Made by a program: the position numbers and the translations under genes
Part shown: piece by piece, positions 22,465 through 30,371 of the stretch
Numbering within the stretch: position 1 is the first letter of the stretch
Layout: each line of letters opens with the position of its first letter
From: Chloroflexi bacterium CFX6
GTDB taxonomy: Bacteria; Chloroflexota; Anaerolineae; Anaerolineales; Villigracilaceae
Direction: 5' to 3'
Length of the DNA: 40,093 nucleotides
Assembly (NCBI GenBank): GCA_030263595.1
Contig: SZPG01000021.1
Coordinates: 1 to 40,093 of the forward strand
Notes under the pieces: model-generated
Told to the model about the DNA's origin: nothing
Seen by the model: only the letters and a program-made list of their open reading frames with translations
Databases searched by the model: none

Positions 22465-23258
22465 GGCGAAGAGCTGGGGGGCGTGGACGTTTGTGTCGGC
22501 GTCGAGAAGTCGGGAGTCTTTGTGGCTGTGTTGGTCGGCGTCGAGAAGTCGGGCGTGTTGGAGGGGGTGTGGGTGGGCGTGGAGAAATCCATCGTGCTGG
22601 TGCTGGTTCTGGCGGCGGTGTTGGTTGCGGCAGGCGTGCTGGTCGGCACGTTCGGCACCCAGAGCGCCTGGCTGACGTGAATGATGGTGGAGGACCCCAT
22701 GCAGTTGGCGGTTTGCAGTTGCGCCACTGTGGTTCTGTATAACAAAGAGATGCGGTAGAGGTTTTCTCCGGGTTTTACGATGTGCGTCTTTCTCCACGTG
22801 GACGGCGGACCGCATGGAATGACCGTGACCGTGGGGACGGGCGGAACGTAAATGACCGAGCCGGTGGGAGGAACGACGTCGTTCAGGCAGTTGCTCGTGT
22901 TCAGATTATCTGCAGTGGTCTTGTATCGTTCGGCGATCGAGTAGAGCGTATCGTTGACGCCCACTACGATGGGAATCCACCCGGCGGGGATGGAACAAGG
23001 CGCGGCTTGCGCGAGGGTGGCGGTGGGGATGGGCGTCAAGGTGTCGGTGGAGATCTCGGGCGGAAGCGTTGGAGATAGCGTGAAGGAGGGGAGCGGCGAG
23101 GCGAATTCCACCGCGAAGGTTGTGGGGAGGGGAGAAGGCGTCGAGGGAGGCGGGGGGGCGGACGTTTCCGCCAGGGACAGGGAGATGCCGCCGATCACAA
23201 GGAGAAGGGAGATTATCCCGATGATGAACCCGCTGCCCATCTGTCGCAGGGCTTTCAT
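22461..23258 (-). CDS. Membrane-anchored protein with two LysM domains
   Basis: A 265-residue protein: an N-terminal membrane helix (about 9-29), a Pro/Thr spacer, LysM 1 (about 95-139, IVVGVNDTLYSIAERYKTTADNLNTSNCL...VIYVP) and LysM 2 (about 158-202, HIVKPGENLYRISLLYRTTVAQLQTANCM...ALWVP). Each module carries one Cys at an equivalent place (NC) plus another between them. The tail is a repetitive DFSTPT Ser/Thr/Pro segment produced by in-frame DNA repeats near 22490-22600. LysM binds N-acetylglucosamine polymers, so it probably anchors to or senses peptidoglycan. Both ends overlap neighbours by 4 nt (ATGA), showing a tight operon. Confidence 0.9.
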   Translation of the reverse strand: MKALRQMGSGFIIGIISLLLVIGGISLSLAETSAPPPPSTPSPLPTTFAVEFASPLPSFTLSPTLPPEISTDTLTPIPTATLAQAAPCSIPAGWIPIVVGVNDTLYSIAERYKTTADNLNTSNCLNDVVPPTGSVIYVPPVPTVTVIPCGPPSTWRKTHIVKPGENLYRISLLYRTTVAQLQTANCMGSSTIIHVSQALWVPNVPTSTPAATNTAARTSTSTMDFSTPTHTPSNTPDFSTPTNTATKTPDFSTPTQTSTPPSSSP

Positions 23259-25597
23259 GGCTGATTCTCCGACTGCGGTTTGTCTGTGGCGATCGGCAGC
23301 AGCACGCTGAACGTCGAGCCTTTCCCGGCTTCCGTCTCGACCCAGATGCGCCCGTTCTGCGCCTCGGTGAGTGTCTTCGCGATGGACAAGCCCACGCCCG
23401 TATCGCCGATGCCTTGAATTAGGACATTATCCGCGCGATAGAGACGCGTGAAGACGCGCGGCAGGTCTTCGGGCGGGATGCCTCCGCCGGTATCCGTGAC
23501 CTGCAGGAGGACGTATTCGCCTCCCTCCTCGACCCTGGTCTGGACGCGCAGTTTGACGGTTCCTTCATTCGGGGAGGCGGCTCCGGCGTTCTGCAGGAGG
23601 TGGATCAAGATCTGTTGCAGCGCCTCGCGGTCGGCGTGGATGGGCGCCAGGTCCTTCGGCAGGTCGAGGTGCATGGAGATGTTCTTCTCGCGCACCTGGC
23701 TGCTGGTGTAGGACATGGCGTTGTCAATGATGAGGTTCAGGTCCACGGGTTCGGGTTTGAGTTCGTTGAGTCCCGTTTCGAGCGTGGTGACCTGGATCAG
23801 GTCGTTGATCAGGTTCGAGATCCGTTCGGTGGACGACTTGATGCGCTCCACGAACTTGCGTTGCAGCGCGCCGAGGATGCCGACCGATTCGCCCAGCAGC
23901 AGGTTCGTGTAACCCACGATGGAGGACATCGGCTGGCGCAGTTCCTGTGAAATGGAGGCGACGACCTCCGCCTGTTCGGTGGAATACGCGGCGGTGGAGC
24001 GTTTTTCCGCTTCCATGAGTTTGACGTTCGCCTCGGCGAGTTGGTTTTGCAGGCGCGCCGCCTCCTTGAGCGTGGCGCGCAGTTCGGCTTCGACCTGCCC
24101 GCCGACCTGATCCCCCGCCGTGATGCCCTGGGAGGCGCGCAGCGCTTCGTTCTCCGCCTTCAATTTTTCGATTGCCTTCTGCGCCTCCTCCTGCATCCTG
24201 GTCAGTTCCCTCAGGCTTTCGGCTTGCGCGAGACCCTCCCGCGCCTCGGCTTTGACCGTCTCCACCTGTTGGAGCAGTTCATCGCGCCGTCGTTCGAGGT
24301 CGGCGACGCGCGCCTGTGCGGCCTCAAGTTCCTGCCGGGTCTGTTCGGATTTGTGCTCGAGGGCGCTCATCTTCTGCCCGCGCTGGATGATGGGGACGAG
24401 CGAGGCGGCGATGTTGGTAAGGAATGCCTGGTCTTCCGCGCTCCACAGGCGGTTGGAATACGGCGACAGCACGAGGACGCCTCCGATGGGATCCTTTTCA
24501 GGCGAGATGATCGGAACGCTCATCAGGTGACCGGGGTTGTTCAACCCGAGCATATCGCTCAGACCCTTGATGTCCGCCGATGTGCTGCTGGAGGGCAGGC
24601 GCAGGGGACGCCCGCGCTGGATGGAGTTCGTGAGCATGGGGATCATGTTCTTGTTCAAACTGCCGCCGTCCAGCGACTCTTCGCGGATCAGATCGTAGCC
24701 GCTTGCGATCTGCAGTTGGTTCTTGTTGTCCGTGAGGTAGATCAGAAACGCCAGGTCCGCCAGCAGGGTCTGCGCGATGGCGCGCGTGATCGCCTGGCTC
24801 ACCTTGTCCACGCTGGATTCGGCGGCGAGCGCCAGCAGGGCGTGGAACGTTTTGGGATCGGTGCTGTAACGCCGCCGTTCATCCGAGGGGGCGACGGGTT
24901 TGATCGTGGTGGGGGTTTGGGCGGGCGCGGGGAAGCGTTGGGAGAGGGTCATCAAAACGGGATACGCCGCCATGTACGCCAGTCGCACCGCGCCGGGAAA
25001 ATCGCCGTCCGTGCGCCCGAAGATCAGGTGAAGCAAATGTCCCGTGAACGCGAGCAGGAAGACCGCCATGCCGTTGCCCCATCCGTTCGGGCGGCGGACG
25101 AGGAGCAGGAACAATCCAAAAACCGCAAAGGCGATGCTGCCCAGTTGCCAGAAGACCTCGAAGAAGGTCAGGTTGTAGGGGATGGAGGGCGTCTGGGAAT
25201 AGGCGATCAGGCTCACTGCAAAAGCCGCCGCCACCAACAGGCTGACCAGGGCGGTCATCACGTCGGCGGCGCGGCTGGGTTCGGGGAACGTCCACAGCCA
25301 GACCATCCAGACCAGCGCGAAGAAGGTCAACGCGCGGTCCACAGGCGGGAGGAAAAGCGACAGGTTGACGAGACCCTCGTTCCCCAACGCGCTCAACACG
25401 AAGAGCGCGATCTGCGCGGAGAGCAGGAAACTCAACCCGAACACCGTCCGCCGCGCCTGGGGGAATCCGCTTGCCCGCAAATGGAAGATCGAAGATTGAA
25501 GCGCGCTGACGATGGAGAACACCAGCACCAGGTGATAGATCACGCTCCCTGTGGGCTGTGTGAATAGATTGAACATTTGAACGAGGGAATCGACCAT
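23255..25597 (-). CDS. Histidine-kinase-like sensor lacking the phospho-acceptor histidine
   Basis: About 780 residues: about seven N-terminal membrane helices (1-215), a GAF-like domain (about 260-400), a long coiled coil (about 405-540, EQTRQELEAAQARVADLERRR), a HisKA-like dimerisation domain and an HATPase_c domain. The H-box reads SISQELRQPMSSIVGY where the normal sequence is S-H-E-L-R-x-P, so the phosphorylated His is Gln (codon CAG at 23945-23947). The ATP-binding boxes look intact: N box HLLQNAGAAS, G1 DTGGGIP, F box and G2 GDTGVGLSIAKTL. No response regulator gene is adjacent. It heads an overlapping operon with LysM and LCP genes. The ATG at 25597 is chosen (a TTG lies 6 nt upstream); both sit just after a TATAAT box. 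Confidence 0.88.
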   Translation of the reverse strand: MVDSLVQMFNLFTQPTGSVIYHLVLVFSIVSALQSSIFHLRASGFPQARRTVFGLSFLLSAQIALFVLSALGNEGLVNLSLFLPPVDRALTFFALVWMVWLWTFPEPSRAADVMTALVSLLVAAAFAVSLIAYSQTPSIPYNLTFFEVFWQLGSIAFAVFGLFLLLVRRPNGWGNGMAVFLLAFTGHLLHLIFGRTDGDFPGAVRLAYMAAYPVLMTLSQRFPAPAQTPTTIKPVAPSDERRRYSTDPKTFHALLALAAESSVDKVSQAITRAIAQTLLADLAFLIYLTDNKNQLQIASGYDLIREESLDGGSLNKNMIPMLTNSIQRGRPLRLPSSSTSADIKGLSDMLGLNNPGHLMSVPIISPEKDPIGGVLVLSPYSNRLWSAEDQAFLTNIAASLVPIIQRGQKMSALEHKSEQTRQELEAAQARVADLERRRDELLQQVETVKAEAREGLAQAESLRELTRMQEEAQKAIEKLKAENEALRASQGITAGDQVGGQVEAELRATLKEAARLQNQLAEANVKLMEAEKRSTAAYSTEQAEVVASISQELRQPMSSIVGYTNLLLGESVGILGALQRKFVERIKSSTERISNLINDLIQVTTLETGLNELKPEPVDLNLIIDNAMSYTSSQVREKNISMHLDLPKDLAPIHADREALQQILIHLLQNAGAASPNEGTVKLRVQTRVEEGGEYVLLQVTDTGGGIPPEDLPRVFTRLYRADNVLIQGIGDTGVGLSIAKTLTEAQNGRIWVETEAGKGSTFSVLLPIATDKPQSENQP

Positions 25598-25608
25598 GGG
25601 CAAGGGGG

Positions 25609-25614
25609 ATTATA
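25609..25614 (-). promoter_or_regulatory. -10 box for a probable leaderless sensor-kinase transcript
   Basis: TATAAT on the minus strand lies 11 nt before the ATG at 25597, with no Shine-Dalgarno in between. Confidence 0.5.
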
Positions 25615-25689
25615 CATCCCTTGCGGAATTCTGACGACAAGCGCGACGTTTTTGGAATGTTACAGGGCGCGTATACCCGGCGGGCATTA

Positions 25690-25695
25690 TATAAT
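25690..25695 (+). promoter_or_regulatory. -10 box for a probable leaderless TPR-gene transcript
   Basis: TATAAT ends 8 nt before the ATG at 25704. It forms a divergent pair with the box at 25609-25614 in a 106-nt intergenic region. Confidence 0.5.
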
Positions 25696-25703
25696 TGGAA
25701 ATC

Positions 25704-27086
25704 ATGCGCCGTCCGCTTCGCAATGCGTTGATCCTTGCCTCCATCCTGCTGGCAATCCTCCTGCCGTTCGTCGCCTCCGGTTATTCCGAACTCGAAAAGG
25801 CGTCTCGCGCGCCCTCCCCTCTCGAGGCGGCGGAGCATTATCGAGCCGCGGCGCGGCGCATCCCCTGGAGACCGGATCTCTACGAACTTGCCGGTCATTA
25901 TTTCTATCACGCGGAGGAATACGCGCAGGCGGACGCCGCCTACCAAAAGGCGGAACAACGAGACGCCCTTTCGCCGGAAGGCTGGGTGGCGTGGGGCGAT
26001 GTCGCCTATTTGAACGGGAACGCGGAACGCGCGTCGGAACTCTGGGAACGGGGACTCGAGGCGCCGAATCCCTCCGCGAAACTGTATTCGCGCCTCGCCG
26101 AAATGCACCGGCAAAACGGGGAGTATGCCAAAGCCGCAGACTTCCTTCGACGTTACGTGGAAATCTTTACAGAGGACGCCCCCGCTCGCTATCGTTTGGG
26201 ACTCCTGTTGACCCTGTCCGAGCCGAACGAGGCTTTATCTGAACTTTTATACGCTTCGCAACTGGACCCGCAATTTGATCCCGCGACCCAGACTCTCCGC
26301 ACCGCCTTGAACTTGTCCGCGTTGAGCGAATCGCCTTCGGAGCGGAAGGTCGTCATCGGGCGCGGGCTGGGGCTGATGGAGGAATGGGAACTGGCGCGCG
26401 CCGCGTTCGAGGCAGCCGTTCGATTGGACGGGAACAACGCCGAGGCGTGGGCATGGCTCGGGGAGGCGGAGCAGCATACGGCGGAGTCCGAAGCGTTTAC
26501 CCATCTCGAACGCGCGCTGGATCTGAATCCGAATTCGCCCGTCGTGCGCGGCTTGCGCGGGCTGTACTTCCAGCGCGTGGGAAATCATTATCAGGCGGTG
26601 ATCGAGTTCCAGACTGCCGCGAAGTTGGAGCCGGAAAATCCCGCGTGGTACGTTTCGATCGGAGAGGAGTTCTCGAAACTCGGCGACCTGATCCTTGCCC
26701 TGCAAGCCTATCAACACGCGACGACGGTCGCGCCGGAAGACGCACAGTCCTGGCGGCTGCTGGCGAATTTTTGCGCGCAGAATAACGTCAACATTCCAGA
26801 CGTGGGCATCCCCGCCGCGGAGCAGGCTGTCTCGTTGACGCCGGACGACCCGCTCGCGCTCGACACGCTCGGCTGGACGATGGCGCTGGGCGGCAGGTAT
26901 TACGAAGCCGAACTGTATCTTTCCAGGGCGCTGGAACGCGACCCGGAACTCGTCTCGGCGCATTTGCATCTGGCGTTGGTGTACATGGAAAAGGACGACC
27001 GCGCTTCGATGTACGATCATTTGATCCGGGCGCGCGATCTGGGGAACGAGGAAGCCAAAACGTTGCTGGAACAGTATTTTCCATGA
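25704..27086 (+). CDS. Membrane-anchored TPR-repeat protein
   Basis: A 460-residue protein with an N-terminal signal-anchor helix (about 7-26, NALILASILLAILLPFVASGY) and then tetratricopeptide repeats for most of its length, for example YELAGHYFYHAEEYAQADAAYQKAEQRD, AWAWLGEAEQHTAESEAFTHLERALDLNPNS and LDTLGWTMALGGRYYEAELYLSRALERDP. TPR arrays mediate protein interactions; the partner is unknown. An in-frame TTG 9 nt upstream overlaps the TATAAT box, so ATG is chosen. It is divergent from the sensor operon and followed 57 nt later by a lipoprotein gene with its own promoter-like box. Confidence 0.85.
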   Translation: MRRPLRNALILASILLAILLPFVASGYSELEKASRAPSPLEAAEHYRAAARRIPWRPDLYELAGHYFYHAEEYAQADAAYQKAEQRDALSPEGWVAWGDVAYLNGNAERASELWERGLEAPNPSAKLYSRLAEMHRQNGEYAKAADFLRRYVEIFTEDAPARYRLGLLLTLSEPNEALSELLYASQLDPQFDPATQTLRTALNLSALSESPSERKVVIGRGLGLMEEWELARAAFEAAVRLDGNNAEAWAWLGEAEQHTAESEAFTHLERALDLNPNSPVVRGLRGLYFQRVGNHYQAVIEFQTAAKLEPENPAWYVSIGEEFSKLGDLILALQAYQHATTVAPEDAQSWRLLANFCAQNNVNIPDVGIPAAEQAVSLTPDDPLALDTLGWTMALGGRYYEAELYLSRALERDPELVSAHLHLALVYMEKDDRASMYDHLIRARDLGNEEAKTLLEQYFP

Positions 27087-27130
27087 AAACTCCCGCACTG
27101 GGCGCAGCGCAGCGCGAGCGGCTTATCTGA

Positions 27131-27136
27131 TAAAAT
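27131..27136 (+). promoter_or_regulatory. -10 box for a probable leaderless lipoprotein transcript
   Basis: TAAAAT ends 7 nt before the ATG at 27144, with no Shine-Dalgarno between. Confidence 0.4.
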
Positions 27137-27143
27137 CCCTCGC

Positions 27144-27809
27144 ATGAAAAAATTCATCCTCCCTTCGACACTGCTCAAGGCAGGTATTCTTTCCTCTTTC
27201 GTCTTTGTTCTCGCCTCCTGTCTTCCTCTCTCCCCAACGGAATCCCTCACGGCAGCCAACCCGGGCGAAATCCTGTATCGGGAGAACTTTGCGGATAACA
27301 CCTCCGGCTGGGACCGCGTGCTGAACGACGGCGGCGTCATGGATTACGACAGCGGTGGGTATCGCATCCTCGTGCGCGGCGCGAAGATGAATTTCTGGTC
27401 CACGCCGCCGGGCAACTTCGGCGACGTGCGCGTCGAAGCGGACGTGACCAGGTTGAACGGTCCCCATGCCAACCGCGCCGGCCTGATGTGCCGTTATCGA
27501 AACGGGAATTATTATTTCTTCATCATCTCGAACGACGGGTTTTATGCCGTCGGCAAGTTCACTAGCGGACAGGCGATCTTGATCGGGCAGGAGTCCATGG
27601 TGCCGAGCGAGGTCGTCGAAACCGATGGCGTAAATCATTTGCGCGCCGACTGCATCGGAAGCGCGCTGACCTTTTTCGTAAACGATACTCTGGTCGCCTC
27701 CACGCAGGATGCGGATTTCGCCACCGGCGGCGTGGGCGTGCTGGCGGGTTCGTTCGAGGAACCCGGCGTGGACGTACTGTTCGAGCGTTTTGTGGTGATA
27801 CAGCCGTAA
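27144..27809 (+). CDS. Secreted lipoprotein with concanavalin-like (DUF1080/LamG-type) domain
   Basis: A 221-residue lipoprotein: signal peptide with lipobox LASC (Cys26), then a single beta-rich domain. It opens with ILYRENFADNTSGWDRVLNDGGVMDY, continues with YRILVRGAKMNFWSTPPGNFGDVRVEADVTRL and AGLMCRYRNGNYYFFIISNDGFYAVGKF, and ends GGVGVLAGSFEEPGVDVLFERFVV. This FxDxxSGW...F.DV.vEADv...G...G..cRy....yYfF.Is.dG.y plan is common in Chloroflexota surface proteins and resembles jelly-roll carbohydrate-binding domains. The ligand is unknown. It ends 27 nt before mtaB. Confidence 0.8.
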   Translation: MKKFILPSTLLKAGILSSFVFVLASCLPLSPTESLTAANPGEILYRENFADNTSGWDRVLNDGGVMDYDSGGYRILVRGAKMNFWSTPPGNFGDVRVEADVTRLNGPHANRAGLMCRYRNGNYYFFIISNDGFYAVGKFTSGQAILIGQESMVPSEVVETDGVNHLRADCIGSALTFFVNDTLVASTQDADFATGGVGVLAGSFEEPGVDVLFERFVVIQP

Positions 27810-27836
27810 GGGCAGAGAATTGGAACTTGAACTCTC

Positions 27837-29138
27837 GTGAAGATTTATCTCGACACCATCGGCTGCCGCCTCAACCAAAGCGAGATCGAAAGCATGGCTC
27901 GCCAGTTCCGCGCCGCGGGACATGAGATCGTCGCCTCGGCGGAATTGGCGGAGATGGCGGTCGTCAACACCTGCGCGGTGACGAACGAAGCGGCGGCGGA
28001 TTCGCGCGGCGTCATCCGCCGCATTGCGCGCGCGGGCGTCGGGGAAATCGTCGCCACGGGTTGCTGGGCGACGTTATATCCAAAACAAGCGGGCGATCTG
28101 CCGAATGTTTTGCGCGTGGTCACAAACGACCGCAAAGATCATCTCGTTTCGGAAGCGCTCGACCTTCGACCTGCGACGTTCGACATTGAACCGATAGTTC
28201 GCGAACCCCTCCCCGGTCTGCATCGCCGCACGCGCGCCTTCATCAAAGTGCAGGACGGATGCGACAATCACTGCACGTTTTGCATCACAACGGTCGCGCG
28301 CGGTGAAAGTCGTAGTCGTCCTGTTGCCGATGTGATCTCCGATGTTCGGTTCGCGTTGGATGGCGGCGCAAAGGAGATCGTATTGACGGGCGTTCATCTC
28401 GGCTCGTGGGGATATGATCTTTCGACTTCGCTCAAGACAAGTTTTGATTCACACTTGAAAGAACTCATCAAAGCCATTCTTCGTGAAACGGATGTGCCCC
28501 GCTTGCGACTCTCTTCCCTCGAGCCCTGGGATTTGGACATGGACTTTTTCTCGCTTTGGACGAACCCCCGCCTCATGCCTCACCTGCACCTGCCTCTGCA
28601 ATCGGGATGCGAATCCACGCTGAGGCGGATGGCGCGCAAGACCGCGCCCGATTCTTTTCGCGCGTTGGTTTCGTCCGCGCGCGAGGCGATCCGCGACGTT
28701 GCGATCACCACCGACATCATCGCGGGCTTCCCCGGCGAGACGGAGGAGGAGTTTGCCGAGTCGCTCGAGTTCGTAAAAGAAATGAACTTTGCAGGCGGGC
28801 ACGTCTTCACGTATTCGCCGCGTCCCGGCACCGGGGCGGCAAGGATGAAGGGGCAGGTCGAGCCCGAGGTGAGAAAGAAGCGGAATCGCATCCTGCGCGA
28901 GGCGCTCGAAGAGTCCGCGCAGTCCTATCGTCAAAGATTCGTCGGCAGGGAGATGTCCGTGCTGTGGGAATCCACCTCGGAGGTGGGCGAGTGGGGCTGG
29001 AAGATGGAGGGATTGACGGGGAATTACCTGCGCGTGAACGCGTTCGCCCCGTCGCCGCGCTGGAACGAGGTGGATCGTGTGCGGATGGAGTCGGTTTTCG
29101 GCGACAGGTTGAAGGGCGTAATCGTAAAAAAAGGATAA
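27837..29138 (+). CDS. mtaB: tRNA t6A37 methylthiotransferase MtaB
   Basis: A 433-residue radical-SAM methylthiotransferase of the MiaB/RimO family, most like MtaB, which converts t6A37 of tRNA to ms2t6A37. The UPF0004 domain has three cluster cysteines (IGCRLNQSE, NTCAVTNEA, ATGCWAT). The radical-SAM motif is CDNHCTFC. DIIAGFPGETEEEF, LHLPLQSGCESTLRRMARK and HVFTYSPRPGTGAA follow. The C-terminal region is a TRAM-like domain (about 375-433). TxGCRLNQ and CTFCITTVARG favour MtaB over MiaB or RimO. The start codon is GTG, and the gene probably relies on the upstream lipoprotein transcript. Confidence 0.9.
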   Translation: MKIYLDTIGCRLNQSEIESMARQFRAAGHEIVASAELAEMAVVNTCAVTNEAAADSRGVIRRIARAGVGEIVATGCWATLYPKQAGDLPNVLRVVTNDRKDHLVSEALDLRPATFDIEPIVREPLPGLHRRTRAFIKVQDGCDNHCTFCITTVARGESRSRPVADVISDVRFALDGGAKEIVLTGVHLGSWGYDLSTSLKTSFDSHLKELIKAILRETDVPRLRLSSLEPWDLDMDFFSLWTNPRLMPHLHLPLQSGCESTLRRMARKTAPDSFRALVSSAREAIRDVAITTDIIAGFPGETEEEFAESLEFVKEMNFAGGHVFTYSPRPGTGAARMKGQVEPEVRKKRNRILREALEESAQSYRQRFVGREMSVLWESTSEVGEWGWKMEGLTGNYLRVNAFAPSPRWNEVDRVRMESVFGDRLKGVIVKKG

Positions 29139-29254
29139 GTGTCACTTTGTAGAAAGGGGGCGGGGTTGTAAAATCTTATTGCTCGGCGCGCGCAGCGCCC
29201 CGCCGGACAGGCTTTGACACAAGAATTCCACAGATGCGAATATATCCAACATTA

Positions 29255-29281
29255 ATGAAGCGCGATACACCCGCGCTTCAT
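29255..29281 (+). promoter_or_regulatory. Leader hairpin before folD
   Basis: A perfect 10-bp stem, ATGAAGCGCG / CGCGCTTCAT, with a 7-nt loop lies 17 nt before the folD ATG and just upstream of its AAGGAG. A TTGACA hexamer at 29213-29218 could be the -35 of the folD promoter, but the matching -10 is weak. The hairpin could protect the transcript or modulate initiation. Confidence 0.45.
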
Positions 29282-29298
29282 CCCAATAAGGAGAATCC

Positions 29299-30177
29299 AT
29301 GACCGCTCAACTCATTGACGGAAAGTTGATCGCCCAACAGGTGCGCGAGGAGGTCGCCGCGAAGGTGGCGCAACGGATCGCGGCCGGCAAACCCAAACCG
29401 ACCCTGGCGACCGTGCTGGTCGGCGACCGCGTCGATTCGGCGACCTACGTGTCAGCGAAGCAAAAGGCTTGCGCCGAATTGGGGATGGGCTCCATCAGTC
29501 ATCATCTGCCCGCCGATATTTCACAGGAAGAACTCGAAAAACTGATCAAGAAACTGAACCGGAGCAAAAAGGTCAACGGCATTCTGGTGCAGTTGCCCCT
29601 GCCTTCGCATTTGAACGAGGAGCGCGTCCTGCAAATCATCAGCATCGAGAAGGACGTGGACGGTTTTTCGCCCATCAACATCGGGCGGCTGGCGCAAAAG
29701 GGACGCGAGCCGTTGTTCGTTCCCTGCACGCCCTACGGCTGCATCTATCTTCTCGAAAAGGCGGGCGTGCAGATCGAGGGCGCGAACGCGGTGGTGCTGG
29801 GGCGCTCGAACATCGTGGGAATGCCCGCGGCGTTGCTGCTGATCGGGAGGAACGCCACGGTCACGGTCTGCCATTCGCGCACGAAGGACCTGCCCGGCGT
29901 CGTGCGGCAGGCGGACATCCTGATCGCCGCCATCGGCAAAATGGAAATGGTGCGCGGCGACTGGATCAAGCCCGGCGCGGCGGTCATTGACGTGGGCATC
30001 AACTCCAAGCCCGATCCTTCCAAGAAGAGCGGATACCGCCTCGTGGGCGACGTGAATTTCGACGAGGCGAAGGAGGTTGCCGGGTACATTACGCCGGTCC
30101 CCGGCGGCGTGGGTCCCATGACGATCGCGATGTTGATGAACAATACCTACCGCGCGGCTGAATTGCAGGATATATAA
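29299..30177 (+). CDS. folD: Bifunctional methylenetetrahydrofolate dehydrogenase/cyclohydrolase
   Basis: A 292-residue cytosolic enzyme interconverting 5,10-methylene-, 5,10-methenyl- and 10-formyl-tetrahydrofolate. ATYVSAKQKAC holds Tyr50 and Lys54, the catalytic pair at the same numbers as in E. coli FolD. GILVQLPLPSHL, KDVDGFSPINIGRL, VPCTPYG, the NADP-binding VVLGRSNIVGMPAALLL and the C-terminal ITPVPGGVGPMTIAMLMNNT are all present. Length is normal. An AAGGAG Shine-Dalgarno precedes the ATG. It stands alone, followed by a terminator-like palindrome. Confidence 0.97.
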   Translation: MTAQLIDGKLIAQQVREEVAAKVAQRIAAGKPKPTLATVLVGDRVDSATYVSAKQKACAELGMGSISHHLPADISQEELEKLIKKLNRSKKVNGILVQLPLPSHLNEERVLQIISIEKDVDGFSPINIGRLAQKGREPLFVPCTPYGCIYLLEKAGVQIEGANAVVLGRSNIVGMPAALLLIGRNATVTVCHSRTKDLPGVVRQADILIAAIGKMEMVRGDWIKPGAAVIDVGINSKPDPSKKSGYRLVGDVNFDEAKEVAGYITPVPGGVGPMTIAMLMNNTYRAAELQDI

Positions 30178-30193
30178 CTCACTTTACGCAAAA

Positions 30194-30223
30194 CGTCCCG
30201 AGGGCGGCGCCGCCCTCGGGACG
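30194..30223 (+). terminator. Perfect 30-nt palindrome after folD
   Basis: The two 15-nt arms (CGTCCCGAGGGCGGC and its exact complement) form a very stable GC-rich hairpin 16 nt after the folD stop. It lacks a T-run, so it is terminator-like but not a canonical intrinsic terminator. Confidence 0.6.
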
Positions 30224-30371
30224 CCGTACGGTGACGGTCCGTGATCGGATCGTATCCGCTGATCGAGGCGGGATGCTCGTTGTAAAGGAAAGGAGGTGAC
30301 AGGGGAACGGGTTTGCATATTTCAACAGATCAATCGCAACCAATCTTTACCTTCTAAGGAGGAGGAACATA

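Noticed and set aside
22480..22610. The repeated DNA in the LysM gene tail as a CRISPR-like or mobile repeat
   Set aside because: The repeats are in frame, encode DFSTPT-type linker peptide, vary in length and have no spacer structure.
24041..25567. A 508-codon open frame on the plus strand opposite the sensor kinase
   Set aside because: It is fully antisense to a gene with clear domains, the peptide is Arg/Gly/Asp-rich without recognisable motifs, and it is explained by GC-rich codon bias.
29139..29298. A folate riboswitch in front of folD
   Set aside because: Only a simple 10-bp hairpin is visible. The conserved cores of known tetrahydrofolate riboswitches were not recognised.
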